Source of the DNA: Pseudomonas sp. 31-12
Lineage (GTDB): Bacteria; Pseudomonadota; Gammaproteobacteria; Pseudomonadales; Pseudomonadaceae
Length of the DNA: 64,000 nucleotides
Assembly: GCF_003151075.1 (NCBI RefSeq)
Contig: NZ_CP029482.1
Coordinates: forward strand, 744,001-808,000
Direction: 5' to 3'
Shown in pieces: positions 37,867 through 46,694 of the stretch. Both the position numbers and the translations under genes were made by a program. Each line of letters begins with the position of its first letter. Positions within the stretch are counted from its first letter, which is position 1. A model generated the notes under the pieces. That model searched no databases, was not told the origin of the DNA, and saw only the letters and a program-made list of their open reading frames with translations.

Positions 37867-39642
37867 TCAAAGCGACTTCCACAACGAATCAAAATCCTCC
37901 TCAACGCCGCTTCCCGCGGTGTTGTCGTTTCTGCTCTCCAGCGAGCGATAAGCAAATTGATTGAAACTGTTGGTGCTCGCCACCCGCCGATCCAGCCCGG
38001 CGCGGCGTTCCTGGCCGTTGGTGTTGATCAGCACTTTGTTGCCTTCCTGAAAGGGCAGGCGCGGGGCGAGCAACGTAGCGGGCAGGTCGATGGCGCTGAT
38101 TTCCGGCAGCAACAGGCCGCGCAAATACTGACTGTGGTCGTCCCGCGTTCGCACCAGTTGCAGCCCGCAAGGCTCCGCGTACGGCGCGACCTGTTCGATA
38201 CCCATTTGCGTACCGCCGCCTCTTACCTGACGAATCCAGCGCACCACCGCAATACTCCAGCCCAGATTGACAGAATCCTGGATGCCGACCATCTCGCCCG
38301 CCTGCAACTCGGCGGGCACCGTGTTGGGCCACGCCAGGCAATAACCGCCGGGGCTGTGATTGATGACCGGCAACGCGTACGTCGGAAAATGCCGATTGCT
38401 ATCAGCCGCCTCTTGGCTGTCGTCGTTCTGAAGGTGCGGGTATTCAATTTCTTCGTAGGGCAGCAAGGCATCGGCCGTGCCGTGAGGCGCCGCGTCGAAT
38501 GCCTGACTCCATTGATCGCTTGCCCGTCCCGCCGGGGACGAGGAGGAGAACTTCGCGAGCCGGGTGCCAGGGTTTTTCAGAATATCGCTGAACGAACGTT
38601 CCCCACCCAAATAGAAGTGCAGCGCGCTCATGCCCACGCACAGGGTCAAGGTGCCGTGGCCGACGGTGCGTTGAAAACTGCGCTCGGCCGCCTGGCCCCA
38701 GGCGGCATGCAGGTGTTGCAGCGTATCCAGGCTGAGCCCGGACGGCACGGGCAGCGGGGGTGTGCCGACAGTGCCTTGCAAATGCGCTTCGATGGCGGCG
38801 ACCAGTGGCTGCGGATCAATCCCCAGCAAACAGTCCTGCTGCTCGGCCCTGAACTTCGAACGATAGCGCGGACCGGTATCGAGGTCCGGCGCGACGGCAA
38901 ACAATCCATCTGCGGGTTGGCCGGGTTGCAACTTGATCCATCGGCTCCAGGGTTCCAGTACCTCGGCGAGCCGGGCGATCTGGTTCTGGCGCAATTGATT
39001 GCAGCGGGCGGCGCCCAGCAGCAGGGCGGTCACGTACGTCTGTTCGATGCTGAGGGTTTGCGTCTGGTTGGCCAGTTCATCGCGCAGGCTCAAGTGCTGG
39101 AGTTTGTGCGCGCAGGCGATCCGATACAGCTGATGCAGCTCCAGCCACAGGCCTTCCGGCACCGGGCAATACAGCTGGGTCGAGCGAATCAGCGGGCCGT
39201 TGAGGCAATGGATCGCCCGCTGCAGCGCTAGAGCCAGCAGCGATGCTCGATCCTTGCTGAAGCGCGGGGTGATGCGTACGACGATCTGTTTGTAGCCAAT
39301 CGCCAAGTGACTTTGCAGGGCCTGGCAGAGGTTGGCGATCTTGCGCGAACGCTCGTCGAGCACAATCGCCTGATGCAGGAAATGCCGTTCCAGGTGTTTG
39401 CAGACGTAATACACCTCGGGTCGCAGCAGTTCGAGCAGTTGCAGGCGATTGTCGCTGGGGGTGAGCAGTTGGTTGAGTTCGCTCAAGCCCTGGTAGAGCA
39501 GGCGGGCGGTTTCGCCGATGTTGGCTTTGGGCAGGTTGGCGATCCAGCGCTTGAGGTCGCGTGGCGTCGGCTCACAGAATGTCAGGCGCAGCTGCGTCGG
39601 GATCGGCGCACGTAGCAGCAGGTGAGGACTGGTCTCATTCAT
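37867..39642 (-). CDS. Conserved Pseudomonas protein with possible degenerate PilZ module
   Basis: A 591-residue protein without signal peptide or membrane helix. Residues about 1-430 are mostly helical and unrecognised. Residues about 440-530 show NHSPGGYCLAW, LQAGEMVGIQD and AVVRWIRQVRGGGTQMGIEQV, the order of PilZ elements (D/NxSxxG, then the beta-barrel), but the RxxxR c-di-GMP motif is not clear. The next PAO1 gene upstream (fimX region) is a c-di-GMP locus, so a link is plausible. Position corresponds to PA4958. Function unknown. Confidence 0.65.
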   Translation of the reverse strand: MNETSPHLLLRAPIPTQLRLTFCEPTPRDLKRWIANLPKANIGETARLLYQGLSELNQLLTPSDNRLQLLELLRPEVYYVCKHLERHFLHQAIVLDERSRKIANLCQALQSHLAIGYKQIVVRITPRFSKDRASLLALALQRAIHCLNGPLIRSTQLYCPVPEGLWLELHQLYRIACAHKLQHLSLRDELANQTQTLSIEQTYVTALLLGAARCNQLRQNQIARLAEVLEPWSRWIKLQPGQPADGLFAVAPDLDTGPRYRSKFRAEQQDCLLGIDPQPLVAAIEAHLQGTVGTPPLPVPSGLSLDTLQHLHAAWGQAAERSFQRTVGHGTLTLCVGMSALHFYLGGERSFSDILKNPGTRLAKFSSSSPAGRASDQWSQAFDAAPHGTADALLPYEEIEYPHLQNDDSQEAADSNRHFPTYALPVINHSPGGYCLAWPNTVPAELQAGEMVGIQDSVNLGWSIAVVRWIRQVRGGGTQMGIEQVAPYAEPCGLQLVRTRDDHSQYLRGLLLPEISAIDLPATLLAPRLPFQEGNKVLINTNGQERRAGLDRRVASTNSFNQFAYRSLESRNDNTAGSGVEEDFDSLWKSL

Positions 39643-39839
39643 GCCGTGGAAAACTCCAGCCGGGAAATGGGCAGTGAATGACCTGACTGTAGCACCTACG
39701 GATGTCGACCGTTTGTCTGTCAGCCTCGTCCCGCTCGTGCGTACTACTAATCTGACACACGTGCGACTGGATACGCACGGTCGTACGGCCTGCTGCCTGT
39801 GCAGGGCAGGTCTCTTGTAACTTCAAGGAGATGAGGTTC
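39643..39839. promoter_or_regulatory. Divergent intergenic region before the lectin gene
   Basis: A 197-bp gap between divergent genes. It has an AAGGAG ribosome binding site (39825-39830) for the lectin. No clear sigma-70 promoter or operator could be named. Confidence 0.4.
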
Positions 39840-40241
39840 ATGTCTAGATACGTAGTGGCAAATCAATGGGGCGGTAGTTCGGCACCCTGGCATCCGGGCG
39901 GAGACTGGACGTTAGGTGCGCGGGACAACCAGAACGTGGTCGCGATCGAGATCAAATCGGGCGATGGCGGGAAGAGCTTCACCGGCACCATGACTTACGC
40001 GGGTGAAGGTCCCATTGGCTTCAAGGCTCAGCGCACGGGCCAGAACCAGTACAACGTGGAAAATCAGTGGGGCGGCAACGACGCTCCATGGCATCCGGGT
40101 GGCAAGTGGGTCATCGGCGGCCGTGATAATCAGAACGTTGTCGCGTTGAGCGTCACCTCCAATGATGGAGGGAAAAACCTCAGTGGCACCAATACCTACG
40201 CCAACGAAGGGCCGATCGGCTTTCGTGGGCAGATAGAGTAA
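39840..40241 (+). CDS. OAAH-family high-mannose-binding lectin
   Basis: A 133-residue protein made of two tandem, highly similar repeats of about 67 residues. Each repeat contains NQWGG, APWHPGG, ARDNQNVVA (or GRDNQNVVA) and EGPIGF, the signatures of the Oscillatoria agardhii agglutinin homologue family. Family members, including one from P. fluorescens, bind branched high-mannose glycans and inhibit HIV entry; length and sequence fit closely. ATG 39840 is chosen because AAGGAG lies 9 bases before; the ATG at 39831 sits directly on that site. No signal peptide, so export is unexplained. Confidence 0.9.
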   Translation: MSRYVVANQWGGSSAPWHPGGDWTLGARDNQNVVAIEIKSGDGGKSFTGTMTYAGEGPIGFKAQRTGQNQYNVENQWGGNDAPWHPGGKWVIGGRDNQNVVALSVTSNDGGKNLSGTNTYANEGPIGFRGQIE

Positions 40242-40297
40242 CGGCGCTACCGAAATGTCCGCCCCACGAAGACGTTCGACGGGGCGGATTAGCCAGA

Positions 40298-41158
40298 TCA
40301 GGCGTTTGGCAGGCCCAGCGCCTGGCCCATTTGCACCGGCGACAGTGCACCGAGGCCTTCAGCCCATTTCACCTGGTCCGGCCCGAACAGCACGACAGCG
40401 GTCGAACCCAGCTTGAAGCGACCCAGTTCCGCACCTTTTTCCAGATGGATCGGCGCGCGGGCGGCTTCGTCGTAACGGAAGGTTTTCAGCTCGCGTTTCG
40501 GCGGCGTCACCAGCCCGGCCCACACGGTTTCGATCGACGCCACGATCATCGCGCCCACCAGCACCACGGCCATCGGCCCGCGCTCGGTGTCGAAAATGCA
40601 CGCCACACGCTCGTTGCGAGCGAACAGTTCCGGCACGTTTTCGGCGGTGGTCTGGTTGACCGAGAAAATCCGGCCCGGGATGTAGACCATCTCGCGCAGG
40701 GTGCCGGCCAGCGGCATGTGTACGCGGTGGTAGTCTTTCGGCGACAGGTAAATCGTCGCGAAGTCGCCGCCCATGAACGGTGCGGCGTTGGCCGCGTCAC
40801 CGCCCAGCAATTCCAGGACGCTGAAGCTGTGGCCCTTGGCCTGGAACACGCGACCGTGTTCGATCGGGCCGAGCTGGCTGACTGCGCCGTCGGCCGGGCT
40901 GAGGATCGCGCCCGGGGTTTCATCGAGCGGGCGAGCGCCTTCTTTCAATGCGCGGGTGAAGAACGCGTTGAAGTGCTCGTAAGCCGTCAGGTCTTCGACC
41001 AGCGCCTGGGACATGTCCACCTGATAGCGCTTGGCGAACCAGGCGGTAAAGGCGTTCTTGAACCAGCGCACGCGGCATTCGGCAATGCAGCCGGCCAGTC
41101 GCGAGAGCAAGTGATGAGGCAGCAGGTATTGGCTGAGGATAAACAGACGCTTATTCAT
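40298..41158 (-). CDS. psd: Phosphatidylserine decarboxylase proenzyme Psd
   Basis: Makes phosphatidylethanolamine, the main membrane lipid, 286 residues. The self-cleavage motif LGST near the C-terminus ([10 protein letters not shown], Ser at about 252) produces the pyruvoyl prosthetic group. The catalytic part has [12 protein letters not shown] (Asp) and [19 protein letters not shown] (in part, with the conserved His). It has the usual rhdA-psd order for pseudomonads (PA4957-PA4956). Separated from rhdA by 18 bp, probably in one operon. Confidence 0.95.
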   Translation of the reverse strand: MNKRLFILSQYLLPHHLLSRLAGCIAECRVRWFKNAFTAWFAKRYQVDMSQALVEDLTAYEHFNAFFTRALKEGARPLDETPGAILSPADGAVSQLGPIEHGRVFQAKGHSFSVLELLGGDAANAAPFMGGDFATIYLSPKDYHRVHMPLAGTLREMVYIPGRIFSVNQTTAENVPELFARNERVACIFDTERGPMAVVLVGAMIVASIETVWAGLVTPPKRELKTFRYDEAARAPIHLEKGAELGRFKLGSTAVVLFGPDQVKWAEGLGALSPVQMGQALGLPNA

Positions 41159-41176
41159 TAACTGTCCTTAAAAACC

Positions 41177-41992
41177 TTAAATCTCTACGGGCGTGTCGGG
41201 GTGGTTGCCCCATTCGCCCCAGGAACCGGCGTAGCCTTTGACCCGCGGATAACCGAGGGATTTGGCCACCAGATAAGTGAAGCCAGAGCGATGGTGAGTC
41301 TGGCAGTGGGTAATGATTTCTTTGTCTTGGGTGATACCGAGTTGTTCGAGGATCTGCGGCATGTCCGTGCGGATGCGCAGGTTGCGCGCCTGATCCATGC
41401 CGGCCGTCCATTCGAAATTCACCGCGCCGGGAATGTGCCCGGCCTTGGCTGCCAGGACTTTCTCACCGGAGTATTCCAGCGGGCCACGCGCGTCCCAGAT
41501 CGCCAGGTCAGCGGCGCCGAGACGGCTTTGCAGGTATTCGCGGGTGGCGGTCGGTTCGTCGTGCAGGGTCAACGCAACCGGGCCGCCAACGGGCGCCGGG
41601 ATCTGGATCGACATGGGCATGCCTTCAGCCAGCCAGGACGTCAGGCCACCGTCGATGTAGTGGTATTTTTTATGGCCGATGACATCCAGCAGCCAGATGA
41701 AACGCCCGGCCCAGCCGCCGCCTTCGTCGTCATACACCACATAGACCGCATCGGGGTTGTGGCCCAACTCGCCGAACAACGTTTCGAGTGCCGCTTGCGG
41801 CGGCATCAGCCCTGGCGCAGGCGCCTGACCGAGTTGCGTACGCTTGGGGTCGACAAAGCGTGCACCGGGAATATGCCCTTCGGCATAGCGGGCGCTGCTG
41901 GTCAGGTCCACCAGAATCAGTTCGCGGGACTCAAGGCGAGGGAGCAAGTCGCTCGGCTCGATGACCAGCGCCAAGCCAGAGAAGTCAGACAT
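41177..41992 (-). CDS. rhdA: Thiosulfate sulfurtransferase (rhodanese) RhdA
   Basis: Two-domain rhodanese of 271 residues. The catalytic cysteine is at about residue 230 in CQTHHRSGF, the same active-site loop as Azotobacter RhdA, which differs from the CRxGxxR loop of other rhodaneses. The N-terminal domain is inactive but structurally equivalent. ATG 41992 gives the conserved MSDFSGLALV start; the frame runs 6 codons further. In the same strand and close to psd. Confidence 0.93.
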   Translation of the reverse strand: MSDFSGLALVIEPSDLLPRLESRELILVDLTSSARYAEGHIPGARFVDPKRTQLGQAPAPGLMPPQAALETLFGELGHNPDAVYVVYDDEGGGWAGRFIWLLDVIGHKKYHYIDGGLTSWLAEGMPMSIQIPAPVGGPVALTLHDEPTATREYLQSRLGAADLAIWDARGPLEYSGEKVLAAKAGHIPGAVNFEWTAGMDQARNLRIRTDMPQILEQLGITQDKEIITHCQTHHRSGFTYLVAKSLGYPRVKGYAGSWGEWGNHPDTPVEI

Positions 41993-42034
41993 GTGAGGTC
42001 TCCAGAGCACAAAGGGGAGGATTGTAGCGCAGCC

Positions 42035-43573
42035 TTATTGGCCGCGCTGGCTAAAGCTGTGGAGTGCCTTTTCAATGCACTGCGCGGTTTTGCCAAAGGC
42101 TTGCACGGTAATTTCCGAAAAGGGCCCGCCGCCCTGATCCGCTACAACAACCATGATCACCCGACCATTATTGACCAGTGAGCGCAGCAGCAAGTGTTCA
42201 CCACGAAACTGCGCGCGCAGGCTGGCAGGTAACAAGGCCGAGAACTGGGCGTTGTTGGCCGGGGTCAGTCGCACCTGGGCCTGTTGCGAGAGCAACCGTT
42301 GCAGCACAGTGCTTTGACTGACCACCAGGTTCAACCCCGCCGCTTCCTTCGCCAGTCCGGCGGTTTGATGCGCTCGCAAATTGGCGTGGGTGCGGTCGGC
42401 CATCAAAATCATCACTCGCCGCATGCCGCAGGCGACCAGCGCGTCCCGGGCCGAGGTGGTCAAGTGCATCGCATTGGTGAAGCGGCTCGGCTCGACCAGC
42501 AGTTCGGCACATTGTTTGCGCCACGCTGTCAGGTCTTCGGTGGTTGGCGCCGGAGCGGGCAGCAACCCGGCGTGAATGCGGTTCATGCCCGATGGCCAGA
42601 TCAGCGAGACGGCGGGGTGCCAGATGTCCGGCATTGCATGTTGGCGTGCGCTGTTGGCAGCCTGTTGGTGCAATTGCTGCTGCACGTCACTCATCGGCAT
42701 TTGCAGGTAAAGGCTGGTCAGGTATTGCCAGCGCTCACTGTGCGGACTGTCCCAGGCCTGTTGCGCCGACAGTGCCAGCCCGTTGGCCAGCAGCACGGTA
42801 TTGGCGGGCTGATTGAGCCAGCGACGCAGGGTCGGATCGTCATCGAGGCGGTTTTGCTGGCGCAGAGGGTGCTCGCTGTCGCGGGCAATGCGCAGGACTT
42901 TCACCAGTTCGCGCTGCTCGTTGAGCAGCAGTCGATAACCTTGCTGCACCCAGATCGGCAGGCGCCAGACATCCACCAGCGCCTGGCAGATGTCCAGCAG
43001 GCGAACGCCGAACAGATCCTTTTCGACTTTGCGCGCTGACTCGCCTTTATGAATGACCCGCAGCTCCCACTCTTCGAGCAATTGCGGATGAGTCAACGCC
43101 ATCGGCCACAGCGGCGAGAGAAACAACAGGCTGCCCCAATGGATGTCCTGCCAGAGCCGCGCCAGGCGACCGGCGAAAAAGCCGTTGGCCTGTTGGGTTG
43201 CATGCTGGCTGATCAGCTGCAGCTGACGCAGCGCCACGGGTATCTGTGATTGGGGTTCGGCAGGCAGCCGGGCGAGCAATTCTTCGGTGCGTTTCAACCC
43301 GAGGCGATTGATCGCCACCTCAAGGTTTTCCGCCGGTTCGGTCATGCTGCCATGGGTATGGCGGTTGGCTTCGCGAATCACACTCAAGGCCAGGGCCGGG
43401 CTGTCCTGCAACAATTCGGCGATGTTGCGAAGCGAGCTGCGGTTATCGGCGAGGGCCTTGCAGACACGGTCATGACTGTCTTGCGGAACCGGCAGGCGCA
43501 CGCCATCGAGAAGCTTTACCCAGCCTTCAAGCGTGGTCGGTTTTGGGGTTGTGAGGTTCGTTTCGTTAGCCAT
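42035..43573 (-). CDS. HDOD domain-containing protein
   Basis: A 512-residue soluble protein. The N-terminal part (about 10-260) has the HDOD-type layout: RLPVPQDSHDRVCKAL, IAELLQDSPALALSVIREANR, IEVAINRLGLKRTEELL and similar helices, lacking the metal-binding HD residues, as in HDOD proteins. The C-terminal 250 residues are unassigned but contain GRVIMVVVADQGGGP. Such proteins are signalling adaptors for motility or c-di-GMP pathways. Divergent from motA. Position corresponds to PA4955. Confidence 0.8.
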   Translation of the reverse strand: MANETNLTTPKPTTLEGWVKLLDGVRLPVPQDSHDRVCKALADNRSSLRNIAELLQDSPALALSVIREANRHTHGSMTEPAENLEVAINRLGLKRTEELLARLPAEPQSQIPVALRQLQLISQHATQQANGFFAGRLARLWQDIHWGSLLFLSPLWPMALTHPQLLEEWELRVIHKGESARKVEKDLFGVRLLDICQALVDVWRLPIWVQQGYRLLLNEQRELVKVLRIARDSEHPLRQQNRLDDDPTLRRWLNQPANTVLLANGLALSAQQAWDSPHSERWQYLTSLYLQMPMSDVQQQLHQQAANSARQHAMPDIWHPAVSLIWPSGMNRIHAGLLPAPAPTTEDLTAWRKQCAELLVEPSRFTNAMHLTTSARDALVACGMRRVMILMADRTHANLRAHQTAGLAKEAAGLNLVVSQSTVLQRLLSQQAQVRLTPANNAQFSALLPASLRAQFRGEHLLLRSLVNNGRVIMVVVADQGGGPFSEITVQAFGKTAQCIEKALHSFSQRGQ

Positions 43574-43644
43574 GGTTGGACGTGATCATCGTCTGCATTA
43601 CCTATGCCCAGAGAGGGCTAAATTAGCTTTTCGCTTGAACTGGC

Positions 43645-43671
43645 TATAGTCTGGCGCAGTTTTGCCGATAA
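43645..43671 (+). promoter_or_regulatory. FliA (sigma-28) promoter of motAB
   Basis: TATAGTCT (43645-43652), an 11-base spacer and GCCGATAA (43664-43671). The consensus is TAAAGTTT-N11-GCCGATAA: the -10 box is perfect, the -35 matches 6 of 8. It lies 68 bases before the motA start and orients motAB as class IV flagellar genes. Confidence 0.8.
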
Positions 43672-43739
43672 GTAGAAGAAGAGATTTTTTAACTTCCGAA
43701 TATGACCTTGAACCCGACTCAGTAAGTGCTCTCCTACCT

Positions 43740-44591
43740 ATGGCTAAAATAATCGGCATCATCGTCGTATTCGCGAGCGTGCTCGGCGGATACGTGCTCT
43801 CCCACGGCAAGATTGCCGCCCTGATTCAACCTTTCGAGGTGATGATTATCGGTGGTGCGGCCCTCGGTGCATTCCTGCAGGCCAACCCAGGTCACATGTT
43901 CAAACTCGTTCTCAAGAAAGCCCTGGGAATGTTCAGTTCGCGGTTCAACCACACGTTCTATCTGGAAGTGCTGGGCCTGATCTACGAGATCCTCAACAAG
44001 AGCCGCCGCGAAGGCATGATGGCGATCGAAGGCGACATCGAAGACGCCGCCGCGAGCCCGATCTTCGCCAAGTACCCGGCGGTCCTGAAAGATGAGCGCA
44101 TGACCGCGTACATCTGCGATTACCTGCGCATCATGTCCTCCGGCAACATGGCTCCCCACGAGCTCGAAGGCCTGTTCGACATGGAGCTGACCAGCCTCAA
44201 GGAAGATCTGGATCATCCTTCCCATGCGGTAAACGGCATCGCCGACGCCATGCCCGGTTTCGGTATCGTCGCGGCCGTATTGGGTATCGTGGTGACCATG
44301 GCCTCCCTGGGTGAAAGCGACCAGAAAATGATCGGCCTGCACGTGGGTGCCGCACTGGTGGGTACCTTCTTCGGTATTCTCGCCGCCTACGGTTTCTTTG
44401 GCCCGCTGGCCCATGCCCTGGCCCACGATGCCAAGGAAGAGCTGAACGTCTACGAAGCCATCAAGGCCTCGCTGGTGGCTTCGGCTTCCGGCATGCCGCC
44501 ATCGCTGGCGGTGGAATTCGGCCGCAAGGTTCTGTACCCGGCGCACCGTCCTAGCTTCGCTGAGCTGGAACAAGCGGTTCGCGGTCGCTAA
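43740..44591 (+). CDS. motA: Flagellar stator protein MotA
   Basis: Proton-channel stator subunit that pairs with MotB to turn the flagellar motor; 283 residues with four transmembrane helices. Signature parts are GYVLSHGKIAALIQPFE at the N-terminus, the cytoplasmic loop with ERMTAYICDYLR, and MPGFGIVAAVLGIV, where the conserved Pro/Gly of helix 3 sits. ATG 43740 is used; the longer frame from 43662 starts inside the FliA promoter. It is 3 bp from motB. Expressed from the FliA promoter at 43645. Confidence 0.96.
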   Translation: MAKIIGIIVVFASVLGGYVLSHGKIAALIQPFEVMIIGGAALGAFLQANPGHMFKLVLKKALGMFSSRFNHTFYLEVLGLIYEILNKSRREGMMAIEGDIEDAAASPIFAKYPAVLKDERMTAYICDYLRIMSSGNMAPHELEGLFDMELTSLKEDLDHPSHAVNGIADAMPGFGIVAAVLGIVVTMASLGESDQKMIGLHVGAALVGTFFGILAAYGFFGPLAHALAHDAKEELNVYEAIKASLVASASGMPPSLAVEFGRKVLYPAHRPSFAELEQAVRGR

Positions 44592-44594
44592 GTC

Positions 44595-45623
44595 ATGGAA
44601 AATAACCAGCCGATAATCATCAAGCGCGTAAAAAAATACGCGGCCGGGCATCACGGGGGCTCCTGGAAAATCGCCTTCGCTGACTTCGCGACGGCGATGA
44701 TGGCGTTCTTCCTGGTGCTGTGGCTGCTGTCCACCGCCACGCCGGAACAGAAGATTGCCATCGCCGGTTATTTCAAGGACCCGGTCGGCTTCACCGAAAG
44801 TGGCACACCGTACATCATCGATCTGGGTGGTTCCCCGACCCTGGCGCCGGAGAGCACCCTCAACCCAGAGGTGAAGTCTCAGCCGCAGCCCGACCGTGTC
44901 ACCGTCGACACCGAGCAGGTCGAAGGCATGGCCGAACAGGTCGAGAAAGAACGCCTGGAACTGTTGCTGCAAGAGTTGCAGAACAAGGTCGATGAAAACC
45001 CGCAGCTGCAGAAATTCAAGGACCAGATCCTGTTCGAGATCACTCAGGACGGCTTGCGCATCCAGATCATGGACGCGGAAAACCGGCCGATGTTCGATTC
45101 CGGCAGTGCACGCCTGAAACCGTATTTCGAAGATATCCTGCTGGCCATGGCCGACACCATCAAAGCGGTGCCGAACAAGATCAGCATCAGCGGCCATACC
45201 GATGCCAAACCGTACTCGGGCACCGGCGATTTCGGCAACTGGGAACTCTCGGCCAACCGTGCCAACGCCGCCCGCCGCGCGCTGGTCGCCGGCAGCTATC
45301 CGGATCAGCAAGTGGCGCGGGTGGTCGGTTACGCCTCGTCGGCGCTGTTCGACCGCGATAACCCGTTCAACCCGGTCAACCGCCGGATCGACATCGTGGT
45401 GCTGACCAAAAAAGCCCAGCGCGCCATCGAAGGTTCGCAAGGCGCTGAACCGGCACCTGCGCCAACGCAAGGGCAGGGCGGTCCGGGCGAAGTGCCGGCC
45501 ACGCCGGTTGATCCGAATGCATTGCCGGCGGATAAACAACCGCTGCCGGCCCATGAGCTTCGCGAGCGATTGAACATCTTCGAAGACCCGGCACCGAAAC
45601 CGGTGGAACCGGCGAAGCAGTGA
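44595..45623 (+). CDS. motB: Flagellar stator protein MotB
   Basis: Peptidoglycan-anchored stator subunit, 342 residues. One N-terminal helix contains the essential proton-carrying Asp (FADFATAMMAFFLVLWLL, Asp near 33-34), followed by a long linker and an OmpA-type peptidoglycan-binding domain (ISGHTDAKPYSG...LSANRANAARRAL). The C-terminal 50 residues are Pro/Ala rich. Start ATG 44595 lies 3 bases after motA. A strong terminator follows. Confidence 0.96.
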   Translation: MENNQPIIIKRVKKYAAGHHGGSWKIAFADFATAMMAFFLVLWLLSTATPEQKIAIAGYFKDPVGFTESGTPYIIDLGGSPTLAPESTLNPEVKSQPQPDRVTVDTEQVEGMAEQVEKERLELLLQELQNKVDENPQLQKFKDQILFEITQDGLRIQIMDAENRPMFDSGSARLKPYFEDILLAMADTIKAVPNKISISGHTDAKPYSGTGDFGNWELSANRANAARRALVAGSYPDQQVARVVGYASSALFDRDNPFNPVNRRIDIVVLTKKAQRAIEGSQGAEPAPAPTQGQGGPGEVPATPVDPNALPADKQPLPAHELRERLNIFEDPAPKPVEPAKQ

Positions 45624-45636
45624 CCTACGACAATTA

Positions 45637-45662
45637 AGCCGACAGAGATGTCGGCTTTTTTG
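45637..45662 (+). terminator. Rho-independent terminator of motAB
   Basis: AGCCGACA-GAGA-TGTCGGCT followed by TTTTTT, 14 bases after the motB stop. Confidence 0.93.
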
Positions 45663-45714
45663 TGCGGCTTTCACAGGTTTGGACGTCACTGCATTTTTAG
45701 CGTGGGCATGGTCC

Positions 45715-45742
45715 CTGTGGGAGCGAGCCTGCTCGCGAAGGC
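45715..45742. repeat. Single REP element
   Basis: CCTGTGGGAGCGAGCCTGCTCGCGAAGG, the same family as the pair at 26612; no inverted partner is seen nearby. Confidence 0.75.
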
Positions 45743-45771
45743 TTTGTGTCAGGCGACGGGGGGAAGGCGGT

Positions 45772-46070
45772 GTACATATCCATTTCTGCGGTAACGGCCG
45801 CCTATGGTTTCGCTCTTACAGCGAGTCACTTGGAAAAGCCCCAAGTAACCAAGGGCTCTTGCCCCTGACGTTCGGTGCCTCGCTATGGCTCGGCATGCCC
45901 TCGCTCCGGTCCTGCTCCGTGGGCCCGCCGCCATCGGCCATCCATGGCCGGGGGCGGCTAACCCGGCATCCATGCCGGGTTGCCCACTGCGCAGAACCTC
46001 CACTCGGCCTCTCGAGGGGGCGTGCAACGCAACAGCATCCCGAGGCGGCCTAATAGCCGACCTGACTGTC
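45772..46070. repeat. Long dispersed repeat, copy B
   Basis: Second copy of the element at 26185. It begins with the same 28 bases (GTACATATCCATTTCTGCGG...) and shares the ACCTCCACTCGGCCTC end. An internal CCGGCATCCATGCCGG palindrome lies near 45965. Like copy A it sits upstream of a C4-type locus (about 215 bp before it). Confidence 0.75.
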
Positions 46071-46244
46071 TGGGGGTGTTCCCCTGTCGGAACCGGTTTG
46101 CTGGTGAGATTAGAAGTTGTAGGAACGGTCTGAAATTTTGTGGCGGGGTTCTCAGACTTGCAGGCATCTGCCTATAGTTTCGCTGTCGCCGACAAATCGG
46201 TGATCGACTTTAGCCGGTCGTATCAGATGATGCACAAGCGCCCG

Positions 46245-46250
46245 TATAAT
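46245..46250 (+). promoter_or_regulatory. -10 box for the second C4-type locus
   Basis: A perfect TATAAT, 35 bases before the structured RNA. No good -35 at 17 bp, but the sequence resembles the start region of locus 1. Confidence 0.5.
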
Positions 46251-46284
46251 CGCGGCGTTTTTGCTGCCTGGCATCTATGTCTAT

Positions 46285-46357
46285 GGTGGCTGTGCGTGGG
46301 ACACCTCAGGGTGTGCCGGGTTCATCTGTCCGGTCGGCTAACCCGCGCACAGCTACC
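46285..46357 (+). ncRNA. C4-type antisense RNA/leader, locus 2
   Basis: Outer stem GGTGGCTGTGCG (46285-46296) with CGCACAGCTACC (46346-46357), hairpin ACACC-TCAG-GGTGT (46301-46314). Compared with locus 1, the stems show compensatory swaps (C-G to T-A in the outer stem, T-A to C-G in the hairpin). a' TCATCTG (46322-46328) is complementary to CAGATGA (46401-46407), over the ribosome binding site of the next gene; b' CGGCTAA (46335-46341) is complementary to TTAGCCG (46370-46376). The spacings a'-b' (13) and b-a (30-31) equal those of locus 1. Confidence 0.75.
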
Positions 46358-46417
46358 GCCCCAATTCGTTTAGCCGCGAAAGGGTGGGAGTTTCACCTAT
46401 CAGATGAGATTCAAGTC

Positions 46418-46687
46418 ATGTCCAAATATCACCCGCTCCAAGGCAATTTCAGCGTCGGCCCGACGCTGTTCATCGACACCGAAGCCAAAGTTTCCGACCT
46501 TCTTGAAACCGCTACTCACCGAATCAAAGCCGCCCGTAACCTGCTCAACAGCGTCGTGTGCCTGTGTATAAAAGACGCCGAAGGTCACGACCTGGAGCAT
46601 TTCGCCAATGCTGCGCACATGTTGATTCAAGACGGCTGTGACGCCTTGGATGCCTTAGGCTGTAAGCTGGAAAAAGCCGTACTCTGA
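46418..46687 (+). CDS. Small protein of DUF3077/DUF6124-like type
   Basis: An 89-residue soluble helical protein (VGPTLFIDTEAKVSDLLETATHRI and ANAAHMLIQDGCDALDALG). It resembles the gene at 26978 in size, in position behind a C4-type RNA and in helical pattern, but sequence similarity is low; DUF3077-like is my best guess. ATG 46418 is preceded by a TGAG ribosome binding site, inside the a target of the upstream RNA. It is next to, but convergent with, the TIR-caspase operon, and ends with its own terminator. Function unknown. Confidence 0.65.
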   Translation: MSKYHPLQGNFSVGPTLFIDTEAKVSDLLETATHRIKAARNLLNSVVCLCIKDAEGHDLEHFANAAHMLIQDGCDALDALGCKLEKAVL

Positions 46688-46694
46688 AGAACAG

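Noticed and set aside
43734..45689. 651-codon open frame opposite motAB
   Set aside because: Shadow frame with His/Gln/Arg-rich composition; motAB and their promoter are clear on the plus strand.
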